A stretch of DNA of 64,000 bases from Phytophthora quininea (GCA_011947345.1 JAAVTG010000139.1:1-64000); one strand, 5' to 3'; positions 1-11,057 are shown, counted from the stretch's first letter. Translations and numbers: made by a program. Notes: generated from the sequence alone by a model not told the origin.

Positions 1-1095
1 GGAAAGCAGACCTCGCAGTCTCGAGTGTTTGATGTCCCTTGAAGCCTTGCCAGCCTCGGGGTGCGTTGAGCCGCTGGAGCTTCAATGCGAATTCGATCCA
101 CTGATGAAGCTGTTGCCAGCCGAATACCAAACGGCCATCCAAGCCATCGACAACTATCACACCAAGCTCGTGGACATTTGCCTGGACGTCGGTCGAATCC
201 CGTACGTTTACACCGGTAAGAAGCAGCGAGTCGTACTCAACGACACCCCGTCTCGAAAGACACGATCGACGAGATCATCCGCAACCTCGGCGGAGAGATG
301 CAAATCGGAGACGACAACCGCGCTGGCATCGACCGACAACTGCACCGCATCTCCGTCATGCGCAGCAAGACCGACGAAGTCTACGGACTCACGATTCGGG
401 TCGGTCGAGCACTGCGCAACGCCGCCTGTGCACTGACGGACTTGCTGCTGAGCGACCGCCACGCCGACAAGTCGGTGCTGGTATTGGGTCACCCCGGCAG
501 TGGCAAGACGACTTTGATTCGAGACGTGGCGCGGTGCATCTCAGAGACGATGGAGAACGTGTGTATCATCGATACGTCGAATGAGATCGGCGGCGACGGG
601 CTGGTGCCGCACGAATGTGTGGGGTGGGCTCGACGCATGATGGTGCAGTCCCTGGAGAAGCAGGCGGGCGTCATGATCGAGTGCGTGCAGAACCACACGG
701 TGGAGACGCTCATCGTCGACGAGATCGGTCGCCGGGCCGAGGTGTTGGCGGCGTCGACGGTGCGGCAGCGCGGGCCTCGACTGATTGCGAGTGCGCACGG
801 CGATTTCCGCGCGCTGATCAAGAACCCGGAGCTGAAAGGGCTAGTGGGCGGCTCTCAGCAGGTGCTGCTGGGCGACGCGCTCGCGGCCAAGTCGACGACC
901 AAGAGCAAACTGCAGACCCAGCGAGCCGGCAATCCGATCTTCGACGTGATCGTGGAGCTGGACCACGTGGCTCGCGGTCGCTGTCGGATCATTTGGGATG
1001 TGGCGAAGGCTGTGGACGATGTCTTGGACGGCCAGGGATATTCTTTTGAGACGCGCCACTGGGACGTCGACACCCGAGGAGTCCTAGTGCTTTAA
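1..1095 (+). CDS. SpoIIIAA/Ycf45-like P-loop ATPase, 5' partial, one frameshift
   Basis: The 3' end of a gene that is already open at the window edge, so the true start may lie upstream; the first in-window ATG is near 29. The protein has Walker A GHPGSGKT (about 490-515) and Walker B TLIVDEIGR (about 705-730), preceded by the DDNRAGI..LHRIS block typical of the Ycf45/SpoIIIAA ATPase family of cyanobacteria, plastids and Firmicutes. Family function is poorly defined (nucleotide-dependent, possibly nucleic-acid associated). Reading passes from frame 2 to frame 1 at the C4 run 246-249. The two halves align end to end with the family across this point, so one base appears missing rather than an intron being present. 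The stop is TAA at 1093. The neighbour downstream is an unrelated ankyrin remnant on the same strand. Confidence 0.8.
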
Positions 1096-1210
1096 GCATC
1101 ACCAATACAAGGTCTTTCCTGATTGCACCAGTTAGTTTGTCATTGCGAAGGTGGCACGGCAACGTTCCGGCTGCTCAGTTCCGAATCTGCAGCGTTCCGC
1201 ACAAGTGGCG

Positions 1211-1735
1211 ATGCTACAGTTGAAACTCGTGGAGTTGGTTCTGCGCTACAAGCTGTTGACCCAAGTTCCTGACGACGCTGCCTCCACCATCTCTGCCTTC
1301 CTGATCGACGACATGCCGCTGGATCGAGCGTGTGCATTGAGCTCCGTGGGGTCGTCAAGTCTGCTGGACTTCATCGGGGACCGAGGCCCACGAGACCTCC
1401 ACAGCGGCCGATGGTCGGTCGCCAGGTTGGTTCACAGCGAGCCGCACTACTTCGAGTGGGAGTTCTCCCAAGCTCTGGTCCAGGCCATCAAGCGAGAAGA
1501 TTCGGCCATGATGCAGTGGCTGCTGGCCCACTTTGAAGGGTGCTCGGTGACGAAACACGCAGTGCATCAAGCTGCGCTACAGGGAGCTCTGTGGGCGCTG
1601 CAATGGTTGGAGGAATGTGGGGGCATTGACTGGGATATTAACGGGGACCATTCAAGTCTCGTACACGCTGCTGAAGGAGGCCACTGGGGCCTGCTCTGGT
1701 GGCTGTACGGACATCGAGATCCAGAGGACGACGTC
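1211..1735 (+). pseudogene. ANK-1: truncated N-terminal part of ankyrin-like family gene
   Basis: It starts at the family-typical ATG (MLQLKLVELVL). It carries the shared N-terminal domain (FLIDDMPLDRAC, then the WSVARLVHSEPHYF..WEFSQAL block) and the first helical repeats (MMQWLLAHF, ALWALQWLEE, AAEGGHWGLLWWL). Similarity to the intact 655-residue paralogue at 6328-8295 stops at about its residue 170. The frame then runs on into unrelated codons to 1846. The 3' side is an opposite-strand family remnant, so the gene was cut by a rearrangement at about 1735-1780. Confidence 0.75.
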
Positions 1736-1779
1736 CGGGTTTCTAGTAATGCTGAAACCATATTCGCCTCGGGATACAT

Positions 1780-3115
1780 CGCATGGAGCCCATTTCAGCG
1801 CCTCCAAATGACCGCAATGAGCCGCGTTTGCCATTGCTTTGGGTGAACACTTCACTTGAAAGTTCCTTCGGATCCACCTGAGAATACTCAACCGACCTGT
1901 CCTTGCGGTACCTTCCAATGCTCGAGATGTACATCTCACGTCTGTATTTCGATGCAACCACTCCACCATTTCCAGGTCGCCATTTGACGCTGCAGAATCC
2001 ATGGCATCAGAGCTGCATCCGTCAGTTCGGTCGGTCTCATGGAGCCACTGCAGGAATTCTAGTCGCTGGCTGGGCAATAAAACTCGTCTGTGAGCTATCA
2101 GGTCAAACGGATTCCTCTTACCACTTGCCACAGCATCCGTAGCAGTCTTTGTACATCCCTCGGATCGATTCAAACGCAGCCACCTGACCACGTCGTAGTG
2201 TCCGCAGACAGCTGCAGCGTCCATCGCTACCTCGTCCACGTAAGGCCCGGAAGGCGGTTGCCGTCTCCCTCTCCATATTGATTGCTGTTTCGTAATTCCA
2301 AGTCAATGTGGTGCAGGAACTGCACCAATTCCAGGTTTCCACTGCTCGCTGCAAAGTTCATCACCGTTAGCCTGCTGTTGATTTGGTTACCTCGAAAGAG
2401 GCCTTCGCTATGCTCGCGTCCATAAGTTTCATATAACCGCCGAACCACACGAAGACTACCGCTGCTGGCTGCTTCAAGCATTGTTGTCGACAACAGGGAC
2501 GGCAACTGTCCGCTGGTTGACAGTCCAAGCAGCCATTCCACCGCCAGTACCTGATCATTCTCACAAGAGCGTAGCAAAGCTTGAGGTAAAGCAAGGGCTG
2601 GCCAATTCCCCATCGTCGGCATCATCCACCTCAAGGCCTCCAGATCTCCAAACTTCGCCGCATCTTCGACAGCTTCCGAGGCCCAAGCATCGTGCAGTCG
2701 TGGAACAATATAGCGCATTATCGGCGTACGAAGCTGCCACTCTTCGCAGCGCGCATTTGGGGACTAAAGTTACACGAGTTATGTCAAAACCCATTGCCAT
2801 CAACTCCTTCACCTGCTCAAAATTGTTGTGCACGTAGGCCCAATGGACCGTTACCGTGTCCTGCTGTCTTGACTCCCGTGCATTCACACGTTCATCCAGC
2901 CACCACAAGAGATCCCAGTGATTATTCTCTGCAGCACGGCGAACGGGTGAGTGTGGATATTCCCAGTCAATACCCAGTCAGTCTCCCCACCTCGAGTCTT
3001 CCTCCAGCATTTGTAAAGCCCAGAGAGCACCTTGTCTAGCAGCTTCATTCACGACGTACGTCATCACTGGGCACCCTGAGAAATGGCTCAATAGCCACCG
3101 CAACATTCCAAGTTC
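1780..3115 (-). pseudogene. ANK-2: ankyrin-like pseudogene lacking both ends
   Basis: Read on the minus strand from about 3115 to 1780, four frame segments match residues of roughly 100-545 of the intact ANK-5 protein in order (MLRWLLSHFSGCP; WWLDERVNARES; LEALRWM; SSGNLELVQFLHHID; AVCGHYDVVRWL; AASNGDLEMVEWLHRN). At least three frameshifts separate the segments. The N-terminal domain, the start codon and the C-terminal tail are missing. It is closest to ANK-5, 4 kb away, which suggests local duplication before decay. Confidence 0.7.
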
Positions 3116-3497
3116 GAGAATGACCGGGACGACGACGTTTACATAGCTTTGCAATTTGCTGGCTGCCAACGGCGACGAGAACAAACGGCGTGAACCTTTT
3201 CCGTGTTTGTAGTAGAGTTTTTGTGGTGAAACTATTTCACGGGCAATGCGTCTCGTTCAAGGACAAGCCGGAATTCGTGAAGCATGGTAGTTTCTTTCCA
3301 TTCAGTTTCCATACGTAAATCTCCGCTGTTACTCCAGTAACACATTTCCAACATGACATAGTCGCGCTCAATCACTTTCCGGTTGCAAACTCTGCCCTCC
3401 TGTACGTCGTTCTGGTCTCCATCGCTCGCGTTCGTTTTCGTTGGTCTGGTAGTGAGTCGTGCGATCAAAACTCATTTGAATTACCTTCCATCCATGA
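3116..3497. other. Intergenic gap without recognisable gene
   Basis: Between the 5' break of ANK-2 and the stop of ANK-3. Short open frames here show no family motifs. I see no tRNA, repeat or promoter that can be supported. Confidence 0.5.
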
Positions 3498-5406
3498 TCA
3501 ATCGCTGGCTTCCAAGTCGTCGGGCTCGTCCAGCGGCGGGTAGTTCTCTTCAAACCAGCCGCGGATTTCCGTCAGGGGCTCTTCTTCCGCGTCAAAGTCT
3601 GCCAGGATCGTCCGAACGTCGCTATTGTTGTACTCAGGCTTCTGCGCGTGGAGGAACAAGATCATCTCAAAGCTGCCGCCGAAAACCGCCCAACTGATGG
3701 CTTTGATGAGGCTCGAGGCCTCTGGGCGGTGCCTTAACAGCCACTTCACCAGACGCAACTTCTGTCGAAAGTCACTCGATCCCCCAGCGGCATACGCCAA
3801 AACACTGGCACGCCTCAGTTTAGGACGATTGGCATACAACCACTGCACCACCTCGAGGTGGCCATTGCGAGCGGCTAGTTCCATGGTCTGCGGCGAACAA
3901 CTAGCCAGACGCTTTTCATCCAGCCATTGCATAATGTCCAGGCGACCTTGAGACGCAGCAGAGGTCATGGCTCGGTGAGTACACTCTGCGTTCGTGTTGG
4001 CTTGCAACCACTGCAGCATCTTCAAGTCTCCATTCGCTGCAGCGGCATCCATAGCGGCGGTAGTACAGCCAGCATTGTAGTTGGTATTTAACCACTCCAG
4101 AAAGGCGAGCTGATCCGCTGAAGAAAGCTGCGAACCTTCATCAAACGCACCCTTGGCCACACGATCCATCGCTGCGCTCGTGCATCCTTCGGACCGATTC
4201 GCATGAAGCCACTTGACGACGTGCACATGTCCAGCAGCAGCAGCTCCGTCGATTGCTCCAGTGGTGCACAGAACCCCTTCAGACTTGGCTCCTCCATCTC
4301 CACCTGGTTCCTTCCGCTTGTTTCGCATTGACAGATCGATGCGGTGCAGGAACTGAACAACCTCGAGGTGGCCTTTGCTAGCTGCCACATCCATCGGCGT
4401 GCGCGAGCTGCTAAGCGTCAAGCGAGGACGTATGATGCCAATAAAGCGCGGGTCGTGGCCGTACTGGTCGTACAGCCACTGCACCACTTCGAGCCTTCCT
4501 GCTGCTGCAAACATCGCGTTGGCCAAGGCCTCCCAGCGAATCTCTTCGTCGTCAATTCTCTCAAGCAGCCACTGCATCACGGACAGTCGACCTCTCTCGC
4601 TAGCGAATGCCATAGCGGAGATCAAGTCCCCTACTGCCAAGTCTTCCGAACTAGCTAACCGCTGCAAAACTCCAGATCCCCAAACATTGCGGCGTCCGAC
4701 ACGGCACATTGCATTATCTCGGAATAACCTTTCTCAAGAAGGAAGCGGAAGATCAGTGCTCGATCTCTCCATTGCGTCGCATTTTCAGCGCCCTTCAGTG
4801 CACACAGATCCACTTTGAATCCGTTGGCCTCCAACCACTTGACTTGCTCCAAGTGGCTCGTCTCGACAGCAAACCGTAAAGTCTCCTTGTCTTTTTTCTC
4901 GTCTCTGCAGAATTAATCTTCTTATCCAGCCACCGGACCAGGTGCCAATTGCCAAACCTGGCAGCTTCCGTCACACTGGAGCTTCTCCATTCAATCTCCG
5001 AGACACTTTGGTGCTGGTCCAGCAACTGCAGCAGCCACAAGTGTCCTCCTTCCGTCACTTCGTCCACCACCTCCTTCGACACTGGACAGTCCCTAAAGTG
5101 GTCCAACAGCCACTGCACTTTGACCAGATCGGCACGTCGAACCGCAGGCAGCAGAGCTTGAGAGAACTCCCACCTGTAGTAGTGCGGCTCGGTGTGGACC
5201 AACTTGGCCACCGACCAGCAGTCGCTGTGGACGTCTCGCAGCCCTCGAGACCACACCAGATCCAGCAGATTACAGTCCCCACTGGGGCTCCACTCACACG
5301 CCAGAGACAACGGAATGTCGTCTACCAGACAGTCCGAGACGATACGAGCCACATCGCTGGCGCCCGGCAGCTTCGCTTGAAGGACCACGGCCACGATCGT
5401 GAGCAT
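3498..5406 (-). CDS. ANK-3: ankyrin-like protein, nearly complete with two frameshifts
   Basis: A full-length family member of about 636 codons. The ATG at 5406 (MLTIVAVVLQAK) matches the start used by paralogues. The order is N-terminal domain (CLVDDIPLSLAC, WSVAKLVHTEPHYYRWEFSQAL), divergent repeats, then 28-residue repeats such as AAAANGDLKMLQWLQANTNAEC, and the tail IRGWFEENYP. The frame is broken twice, at the T6 run 4892-4897 and at the A4 run 4666-4669 (plus-strand letters). Adding one base at each restores an uninterrupted match to paralogues. Since nothing else is damaged, consensus error or very recent inactivation are both possible. Function is unknown; the repeats imply protein binding. 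Confidence 0.8.
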
Positions 5407-5497
5407 TCTTGCCAACTAACCTGATCTTGTTCCTATACAGAAACTGGCGCCATCTTGAAGATGCTGCCAGTCCAAATCCTGCCCGCCGAGTAGTGAG

Positions 5498-6250
5498 ATG
5501 CTCAAGGTGGTGGAGTTGGTGCTGCAGCCATCCGCTGACGCTGGAGACGATGTTAACCGCATCCTATCAAGCTTCCTCATGGAAGACATGACGTTGGAGC
5601 AAGCTGACAAGTGGAGTCGAAAGACCTGGTTCGGTCTGTTGGATTCATATGGACAAGAGAGCTAGAACAAGTGAAGAGCAGTCGCTGGACCCTGGCCAAA
5701 GTTGGTGCATACAGAGCCTCACTACTTCCGATGGATCACGAGTGTGCTGGACATCTTCTGCTAGAAGCACTGCTGCAGGATGCTCGAAGAAAGCGATGGA
5801 CGGAGCGGCAGGGCAGGGTCATCTTGGCATCTTGGAATGGCTCCATCGCCTCGCTTGGAAGGTTGTTCGAGCGAGGCGATGGAAGCCGCAATACTGCACG
5901 GCCACCTCGAAGTGATGAAGTGGCTGCATGTTCATCGGCCGGACATTCAAGGAGATAAAGCCCCTAGAATCACGCGTTTCGGCTTTACAGGTGTCCTGGA
6001 CGGCAGCTAGAGCACTTCCGCGTGATCAAGTGGCTGACAACCAAGCGGCCATCGCACGACACGATGAGGCTCATGCATTGGGCAACAATGAACAGATCCT
6101 CCGAAGCAGCAGCCTGCAGTTTGAATACAATGAACCCGAGGCAGCGAATATGATCGCCTGACTCGAGAGCAAAGCAGGAAAAACTGATTGCAGAGGAATT
6201 CGGGAGTGGGCAAAGGAAAACTATCTGATCGAAGACGAAGACGAAGACTG
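5498..6250 (+). pseudogene. ANK-4: deleted ankyrin-like pseudogene
   Basis: It begins with ATG at 5498 (MLKVVELVLQPSADAGDD) and the FLMEDMTLEQADKW block, shifts frame near 5650 (DFIW..RELEQVKSSRWTLAKV), then jumps by a large deletion to the late repeats (AMDGAAGQGHLGILEWL, AMEAAILHGHLEVMKWLHVHRP) and a scrambled C-terminal region. Roughly 300 family residues are missing, so this is a genuine pseudogene. It is transcribed away from ANK-3; the two start codons are about 90 bp apart, which recalls a divergent pair. Confidence 0.75.
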
Positions 6251-6327
6251 CTTCGAGGGCATCACCACATCAGCTACCATTCCATCAGGTGTTACCGACG
6301 TATTCTCATTGACCAGTTGAAATACTC

Positions 6328-8295
6328 TTACGTTTGCTCGGGTTCTTCCACCAGGTATTTCTCCTCCATCCAGAGTCGAATCGGCTTTAATCCTGGTAGA
6401 CCGTCGTCCTGTTCGCCGTCAAACACACGCGATAATTCCGGCACATCTTCGTCGACGTACGTCGGTCGCAGCGTGTGGAGATATAGTATCACTTCAAAAT
6501 TCCTTGCTTCAATGGCGTTGAGGATTGCAACCATAATGGCAGTGTCGTCATTGCAGATATTGGTCATCCATTTCACCATACGTAGCTGTCCGTGACGGAG
6601 ACTTGATTTTCCAGCTGCAGCAGCCAATGCTGAAGACATATCCACCTCCGGATAATGCGCATGGAGCCACTTTAGAACCTCAAAGTGGCCATTCTCAGCT
6701 GCATTTGCCATTGCTACAAACGAGCACCCCACCGAAGAATTTCGGTGAATCCATTCCACTACATCCAAATGACCTGAACGAGCTGCTTCCTCCATTGCTC
6801 CAATTGTACATTGCACATCCATATTCTGCTGCAACCAGTGCAACATTTCCAGGTCGCCATTTGACGCTGCCGAGTCCATAGCGTTAGAGCTGCAGCCCTC
6901 GATGCGGTTCTGATGCAGCCACTGAAGCAATTCCAGTCGCTGGTTAGATGATACTTCAATGGCGGGTCTGTTGTCAGACTTTCCACTTGCTACTGCGTCC
7001 ATAGCTGCCTTGCTGCATCCTTCTGATCGATTGAAATGCAGCCACTTCACCACATCGTAATGCCCACTAGCAGCAGCACTATCCATGGCGGCTGTTGTGC
7101 AATTAAGACCCTGAAGACAGGTATCATCGCTTACACTCTTCCGGTCTTTATCTCGCAGTGATACGTCAATTTGATGCAGGAACTTCACCAGTTCCAGGTT
7201 CCCACCACTCGCTGCAGCATCCATCACATATAAAGCGTCACGCTCGTTATGGTAGTCGTCCTCCCATCTCTGCTTTTCACGAAAGAGGTCCTTACTGTAG
7301 TCGCGTCCGTAAGTCTCGTACAACCACTGCACTACTCGCAGGTTACCTCGCTCAGCCGCTGCAAACATCGCCGTCGATAGAAAATGAGGCAAACGCTCGG
7401 AAGGCACATTTCCAAGCGCCCATTCCACCACTGAGAGTCGGCCATACCAGCATGCACTGGTCAACGCGCTCTCGGCCGGAAAATATTCGTTTTGGCGTGT
7501 CATCTTCGCTGCAATCAACTCCAAAGATCCGATATCTCCAAACCTCGCCGCATCTTCAATTACTCCTGACAGCCAGGGATTTCCCACCCGTTCCAGAATA
7601 TATCGCAATATTGGAGCACGACGCCGCCATTCTACGGCAGTGACGTTCTCGCCAAGAGGCAAAATTGTAGCTGAAAAGCCCATGGCCACTAACTTCTTCA
7701 CTTGCTCGAAATTACTATGAAGAAAAGCCCAGGTCATCGTGACCTGGTCAGATTCTCTGGTCTCATTAGTATTCACACGCGCGTCCAGCCACCAGACGAG
7801 ATCCCAGTGACCACCTTCTGCAGCACGGCGAACGGGTGAGTCTGGGTATTCCCGGTCAGTGCCCCAGTCAATCTCACCACGCCTGGAGTCTTCCTCCAAC
7901 ATCTGGAAAGCCCACAGAGCACCCCATCGAGCAGCTTCATTCACAACGTACGTCGTCACCGGACACCCTGAGAAATGGTTCAATAGCCACCGCAACATTG
8001 TCATATCCGCTCGTTTGATGGCCTGGTATAAAGCTTGGGAGAATTCCCACTGATAATAGTTCGGTTCACTATGAATCAACTTGGCGACCGACCACCGACT
8101 GCTTTGGAGGTCTCGTAGGCCTCTGTTCCAGATGAAATCTAGCAGACTTACTGAGCCCGCAGGAGTCAACGCACACGCTCGATCCAAAGGCATGTCATCG
8201 ATTATGAAGTCGGAGATGGTGGGCCCAGCATCGTTGGGCACTTGGGCCGAGAGTTTGTAGTGTAGAACCAACTCCACGACCTTCAATTGCAGCAT
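6328..8295 (-). CDS. ANK-5: intact ankyrin-like family protein (655 aa)
   Basis: This is the best reference copy of the family in the window, uninterrupted from ATG 8295 to the stop at 6328. Residues 1-95 form the shared N-terminal domain (VPNDAGPTISDFIIDD; GSVSLLDFIWNRGLR; WSVAKLIHSEPNYYQWEF). Residues 95-380 are divergent helical repeats. Residues 400-550 are tight repeats; their AM starts at 472, 500 and 528 give an exact 28-residue period with the pattern AM..AA..G.L..L.WL..N...C. The C-terminus has an FEVILYLH block (about 600) and the tail IRLWMEEKY. There is no signal peptide or membrane span. A protein-binding scaffold is inferred from ankyrin-like repeats; the partner and pathway are unknown. 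Confidence 0.9.
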   Translation of the reverse strand: MLQLKVVELVLHYKLSAQVPNDAGPTISDFIIDDMPLDRACALTPAGSVSLLDFIWNRGLRDLQSSRWSVAKLIHSEPNYYQWEFSQALYQAIKRADMTMLRWLLNHFSGCPVTTYVVNEAARWGALWAFQMLEEDSRRGEIDWGTDREYPDSPVRRAAEGGHWDLVWWLDARVNTNETRESDQVTMTWAFLHSNFEQVKKLVAMGFSATILPLGENVTAVEWRRRAPILRYILERVGNPWLSGVIEDAARFGDIGSLELIAAKMTRQNEYFPAESALTSACWYGRLSVVEWALGNVPSERLPHFLSTAMFAAAERGNLRVVQWLYETYGRDYSKDLFREKQRWEDDYHNERDALYVMDAAASGGNLELVKFLHQIDVSLRDKDRKSVSDDTCLQGLNCTTAAMDSAAASGHYDVVKWLHFNRSEGCSKAAMDAVASGKSDNRPAIEVSSNQRLELLQWLHQNRIEGCSSNAMDSAASNGDLEMLHWLQQNMDVQCTIGAMEEAARSGHLDVVEWIHRNSSVGCSFVAMANAAENGHFEVLKWLHAHYPEVDMSSALAAAAGKSSLRHGQLRMVKWMTNICNDDTAIMVAILNAIEARNFEVILYLHTLRPTYVDEDVPELSRVFDGEQDDGLPGLKPIRLWMEEKYLVEEPEQT

Positions 8296-8893
8296 TGCGA
8301 CTTGTCCGGAACCTCCAGGATTGAGAATATGTACTAACGCGGTACGAGGCTTACCGCGAGAAGCTTTGAGGATCTGCTCACCCTGGCGACGTAAACTGTA
8401 GACTAGCGAAACACAAGTTTCTCCAGACTGTCATCCCATTTGTTGTGTTGATCTGGCATTTGCAGTAGCCACAACTCCGTTTGTCTCTAGAAGAAACGTT
8501 TGTTATGTCAGCGCGTGCTGCCGCAGTTGCTTTCGTAGCAATCACGAAACACTGCATGCTACGTGCAACAGACGTGTAGTAGACGCAGAACTCGAATTGG
8601 CACTACTAGACGTAGCACCTGGTACTGCTACTGAGGAGCTCGCAGTTCCTCGGCGACAAGTACTGCAGCTTGGCATTGCTACCGAGACCCCGTCATTGGA
8701 GGTCCTAAGCTGTCAGCCATCAATCACGCGGTCCAATGCGCTCTCTTGGGCACGTGCCGTCGCCATATGGCCGTCGTTCGTCGGGGTAACGCGATCGCTG
8801 GCTTGCAGGCCCTCGCTCACTTCTCGATTCGTCCGGTATCGCAGCCTCCGGTTGACAAGAACCTACACTTGGGGTCCTCTCTGCGTGTTCAAG
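8296..8893. promoter_or_regulatory. Divergent intergenic region between ANK-5 and MFS transporter
   Basis: About 600 bp between two start codons on opposite strands, so it should contain both promoters. The plus frame upstream of the MFS ATG is open to about 8597 but contains no ATG and shows low-complexity Arg/Ser/Leu composition, so it was not included in the protein. No initiator consensus stands out. Confidence 0.4.
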
Positions 8894-10389
8894 ATGGTCT
8901 CCACCCCCACTACCGCTCCACTGGACAACGTGGATGCCGTGCAACGTATCACGCGCCGTATCGACGCCATCGGCGAGCGCGACCAGGGCGTCGTCATGGG
9001 ACTGTCCTGGTACTACATCAAGCTCATCCTGCTGACGGGCTTCGGCTGGGCCATGGACTCGATGGAGACGTTCATCTTCACGTACTGCGCGGCTCTCATC
9101 AAAGAGGATATCCCTCAGAGCTCTCGCCAAGCCTCGTTCCTAGGCGGTGCAGTGTTTGTCGGGTCCTTTATCGGATCCTTCCCGTTCGGCACGCTGGCCG
9201 ACAAGTACGGCCGTCGTCCCATGTTCATGGTGACGCTCGTGCTGTTCTTGTTCGGCTTGGCTTTCTGCGGCTTCAGTTGGAACGTCACGTCCATTACGTT
9301 TGCACGTATCATCTCCGGCATCGGTTTGGGTGGAGAGCTGCCGGTAGCTTCGACACTAGTGCAGGAGCTGTCCCCTGAGAAGACTCGTGGCAAGATCATC
9401 GTGCTGCTCGAGTCCTTCTGGGCTGTGGGCTGCATGTTGGCGGTGGTTATGGCCTTCGGTGCTGCCCCAAAGATCGGGTGGAGAGAGACGTTCTTCATCT
9501 GCTGCATCCCCGTGCTCTACGCCATCGTCATCCGCTTCTACATCCCCGAGTCTCCCAAGTGGTTGGCCAGTGTCGGTCGCTACGACGAAGCGGTGGCCAT
9601 TGTCGAGGTATTGAACGTGCTCACGGTTTGGACCCGTACGATCCCAAGACGGAGATCGAGAATGGCACGGAGATCACGACGGCCGCTGCCCCGCAACTTC
9701 CCGAGTCGCACATCAAACGGATCGGGATGTTGTTCCAACGCCAATTCATCGTACGTACTACCGTGCTGTGGACGCTCTGGTTCGGCATCTCCATGTCGTA
9801 CTACGCCATCTTCATCTACCTGCCCACGCTCATCGGCCTCAAGGGCTACAACATGAACGGCCAGTGGGAGACCATCCTCGTCATTACGGCGTTCCAGTTG
9901 CCTGGTTACTTTGCCGCCGCCGCACTGGTCGAGTTCATCGGCCGCAAGCAGACGCTCGTCTACTTCTTGGTCGGCAGCTTCGTGGCTGCTATCGCCATGG
10001 GGTACGTCGAGCCTGAGAAGATGCCCATTATGGTCACCGGGTCGTTCCTGTCCTTCTTCATGTTGGGCGCTTGGGGCTGCGTCTACGCCTACACGCCCGA
10101 GAACTACCCGACTGCTATCCGAGGAATGGGAGCCGCCTACCCGTCAGGATTCAGCCGTATCGGCTCGTTCAGCGGGCCGTACTTGTGCGCCTCGATGTTT
10201 GGCGACTGGAATGTGTCTCTCGAAGCCATCATGTGGCTGTTTGGTGGCCTGCTCATGGTCATCTCGGGCGTCGTGCTGGTCTTTGGATATGAACCCCGTG
10301 GCAAGAACGTCGAGCTGTACGACGACCAAAGCCCCGAAAAGGGATCGGGCGTTGCGTTCGAAGCCGTCCACACACCCACCGACAAGTAG
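8894..10389 (+). CDS. Major facilitator superfamily transporter, one frameshift
   Basis: A 12-helix MFS transporter of about 498 residues. The first in-frame ATG is at 8894 (MVSTPTTAPLDNVDAV). The N-terminal half has helix 1 (LILLTGFGWAMDSMETF), the inter-helix motif DKYGRRPMF between helices 2 and 3, and PESPKWL at the end of the N-terminal bundle. The C-terminal half continues in another frame (YAIFIYLPTLIGLKG; YTPENYPTAIRGMG). The YxPExYPTxxRGxG motif and PESPKWL point to the sugar/organic-ion SP-SV2-like branch; the substrate cannot be called. One base is missing at about 9621-9625 in the cytoplasmic loop, and adding it joins VLNVL to GLDPYDPKTE. It lies at the plasma membrane by family expectation. 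Confidence 0.85.
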
Positions 10390-10699
10390 GAGGGCCATAG
10401 TATTTGACCGCTGCAGAACCAGCGGTGTTGCATAAGAATTTAAGTATCACCATTGCGGCCAACACTACGTTTGATCAGTTCCTGTACGTCATGCACCTCG
10501 GCACAAATTTTCACCTTCCTTCCACGTGGTAAAGTACTCGCAAGACTCTAAAGCACTCGCTTCGTCATCTTGATTTTCTTGTGCTGCATAGTGAGGATTT
10601 TGCATCTCGTCCCAGGTAGAGAAATACTGTCGAAATGAGTTTGCTGCTATCTGCACAAAATGTGTGCTACATAACGTGGCTTTGCTCTCGTTCAATTCC

Positions 10700-10776
10700 A
10701 GTTCGTCGAAATCCAACTTGTGCTTGTTGTCTCGGATGAACTTCTTGGTGTTTTTGAGATTATTTTGCAGTACATT
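10700..10776 (-). pseudogene. Fragment related to the ankyrin/coiled-coil gene at 23.1 kb
   Basis: On the minus strand this short stretch encodes LQNNLKNTKKFIRDNKHKLD. It is nearly the same as residues early in the first exon of the 23081-25901 gene (LQNNLKNVKKFIRDNKQKLD). Similarity is also visible at DNA level and fades at both sides, so it is a detached exon fragment rather than a gene. The surrounding open frame (10489-10854) has no other recognisable content. Confidence 0.65.
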
Positions 10777-10859
10777 TCGGCCGATGTGACTCCGTGAACA
10801 AAGGAGGTTCTTCTTCACCAGTACGCAACAGGTACTGTAGCTGTTCGTCCACATAGCAA

Positions 10860-11057
10860 TTAAACTGAGTGTATTGCTATAGCGAGCCTTCAGCTTTTTA
10901 TTTTCCAGCTTCCACCAAAAGTAAGAAGACCCCCATCCGTCGGTATTACTTCAAAAATGTCACCAACAGTAGAATAGGCCACAAGTAGCTGAAACACGCC
11001 GGCTTGTACGTACAGTAGTAAAAACTGCAAAACTGCAACGCTTACCTTGTGGTGTGA
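10860..11057. other. Short gap without recognisable feature
   Basis: Lies between the exon fragment and the stop of ANK-6. I see nothing supportable here. Confidence 0.4.

Noticed and set aside
8597..8893. N-terminal extension of the MFS transporter
   Set aside because: Contains no ATG before 8894 and has an Arg/Ser/Leu composition unlike a coding leader.
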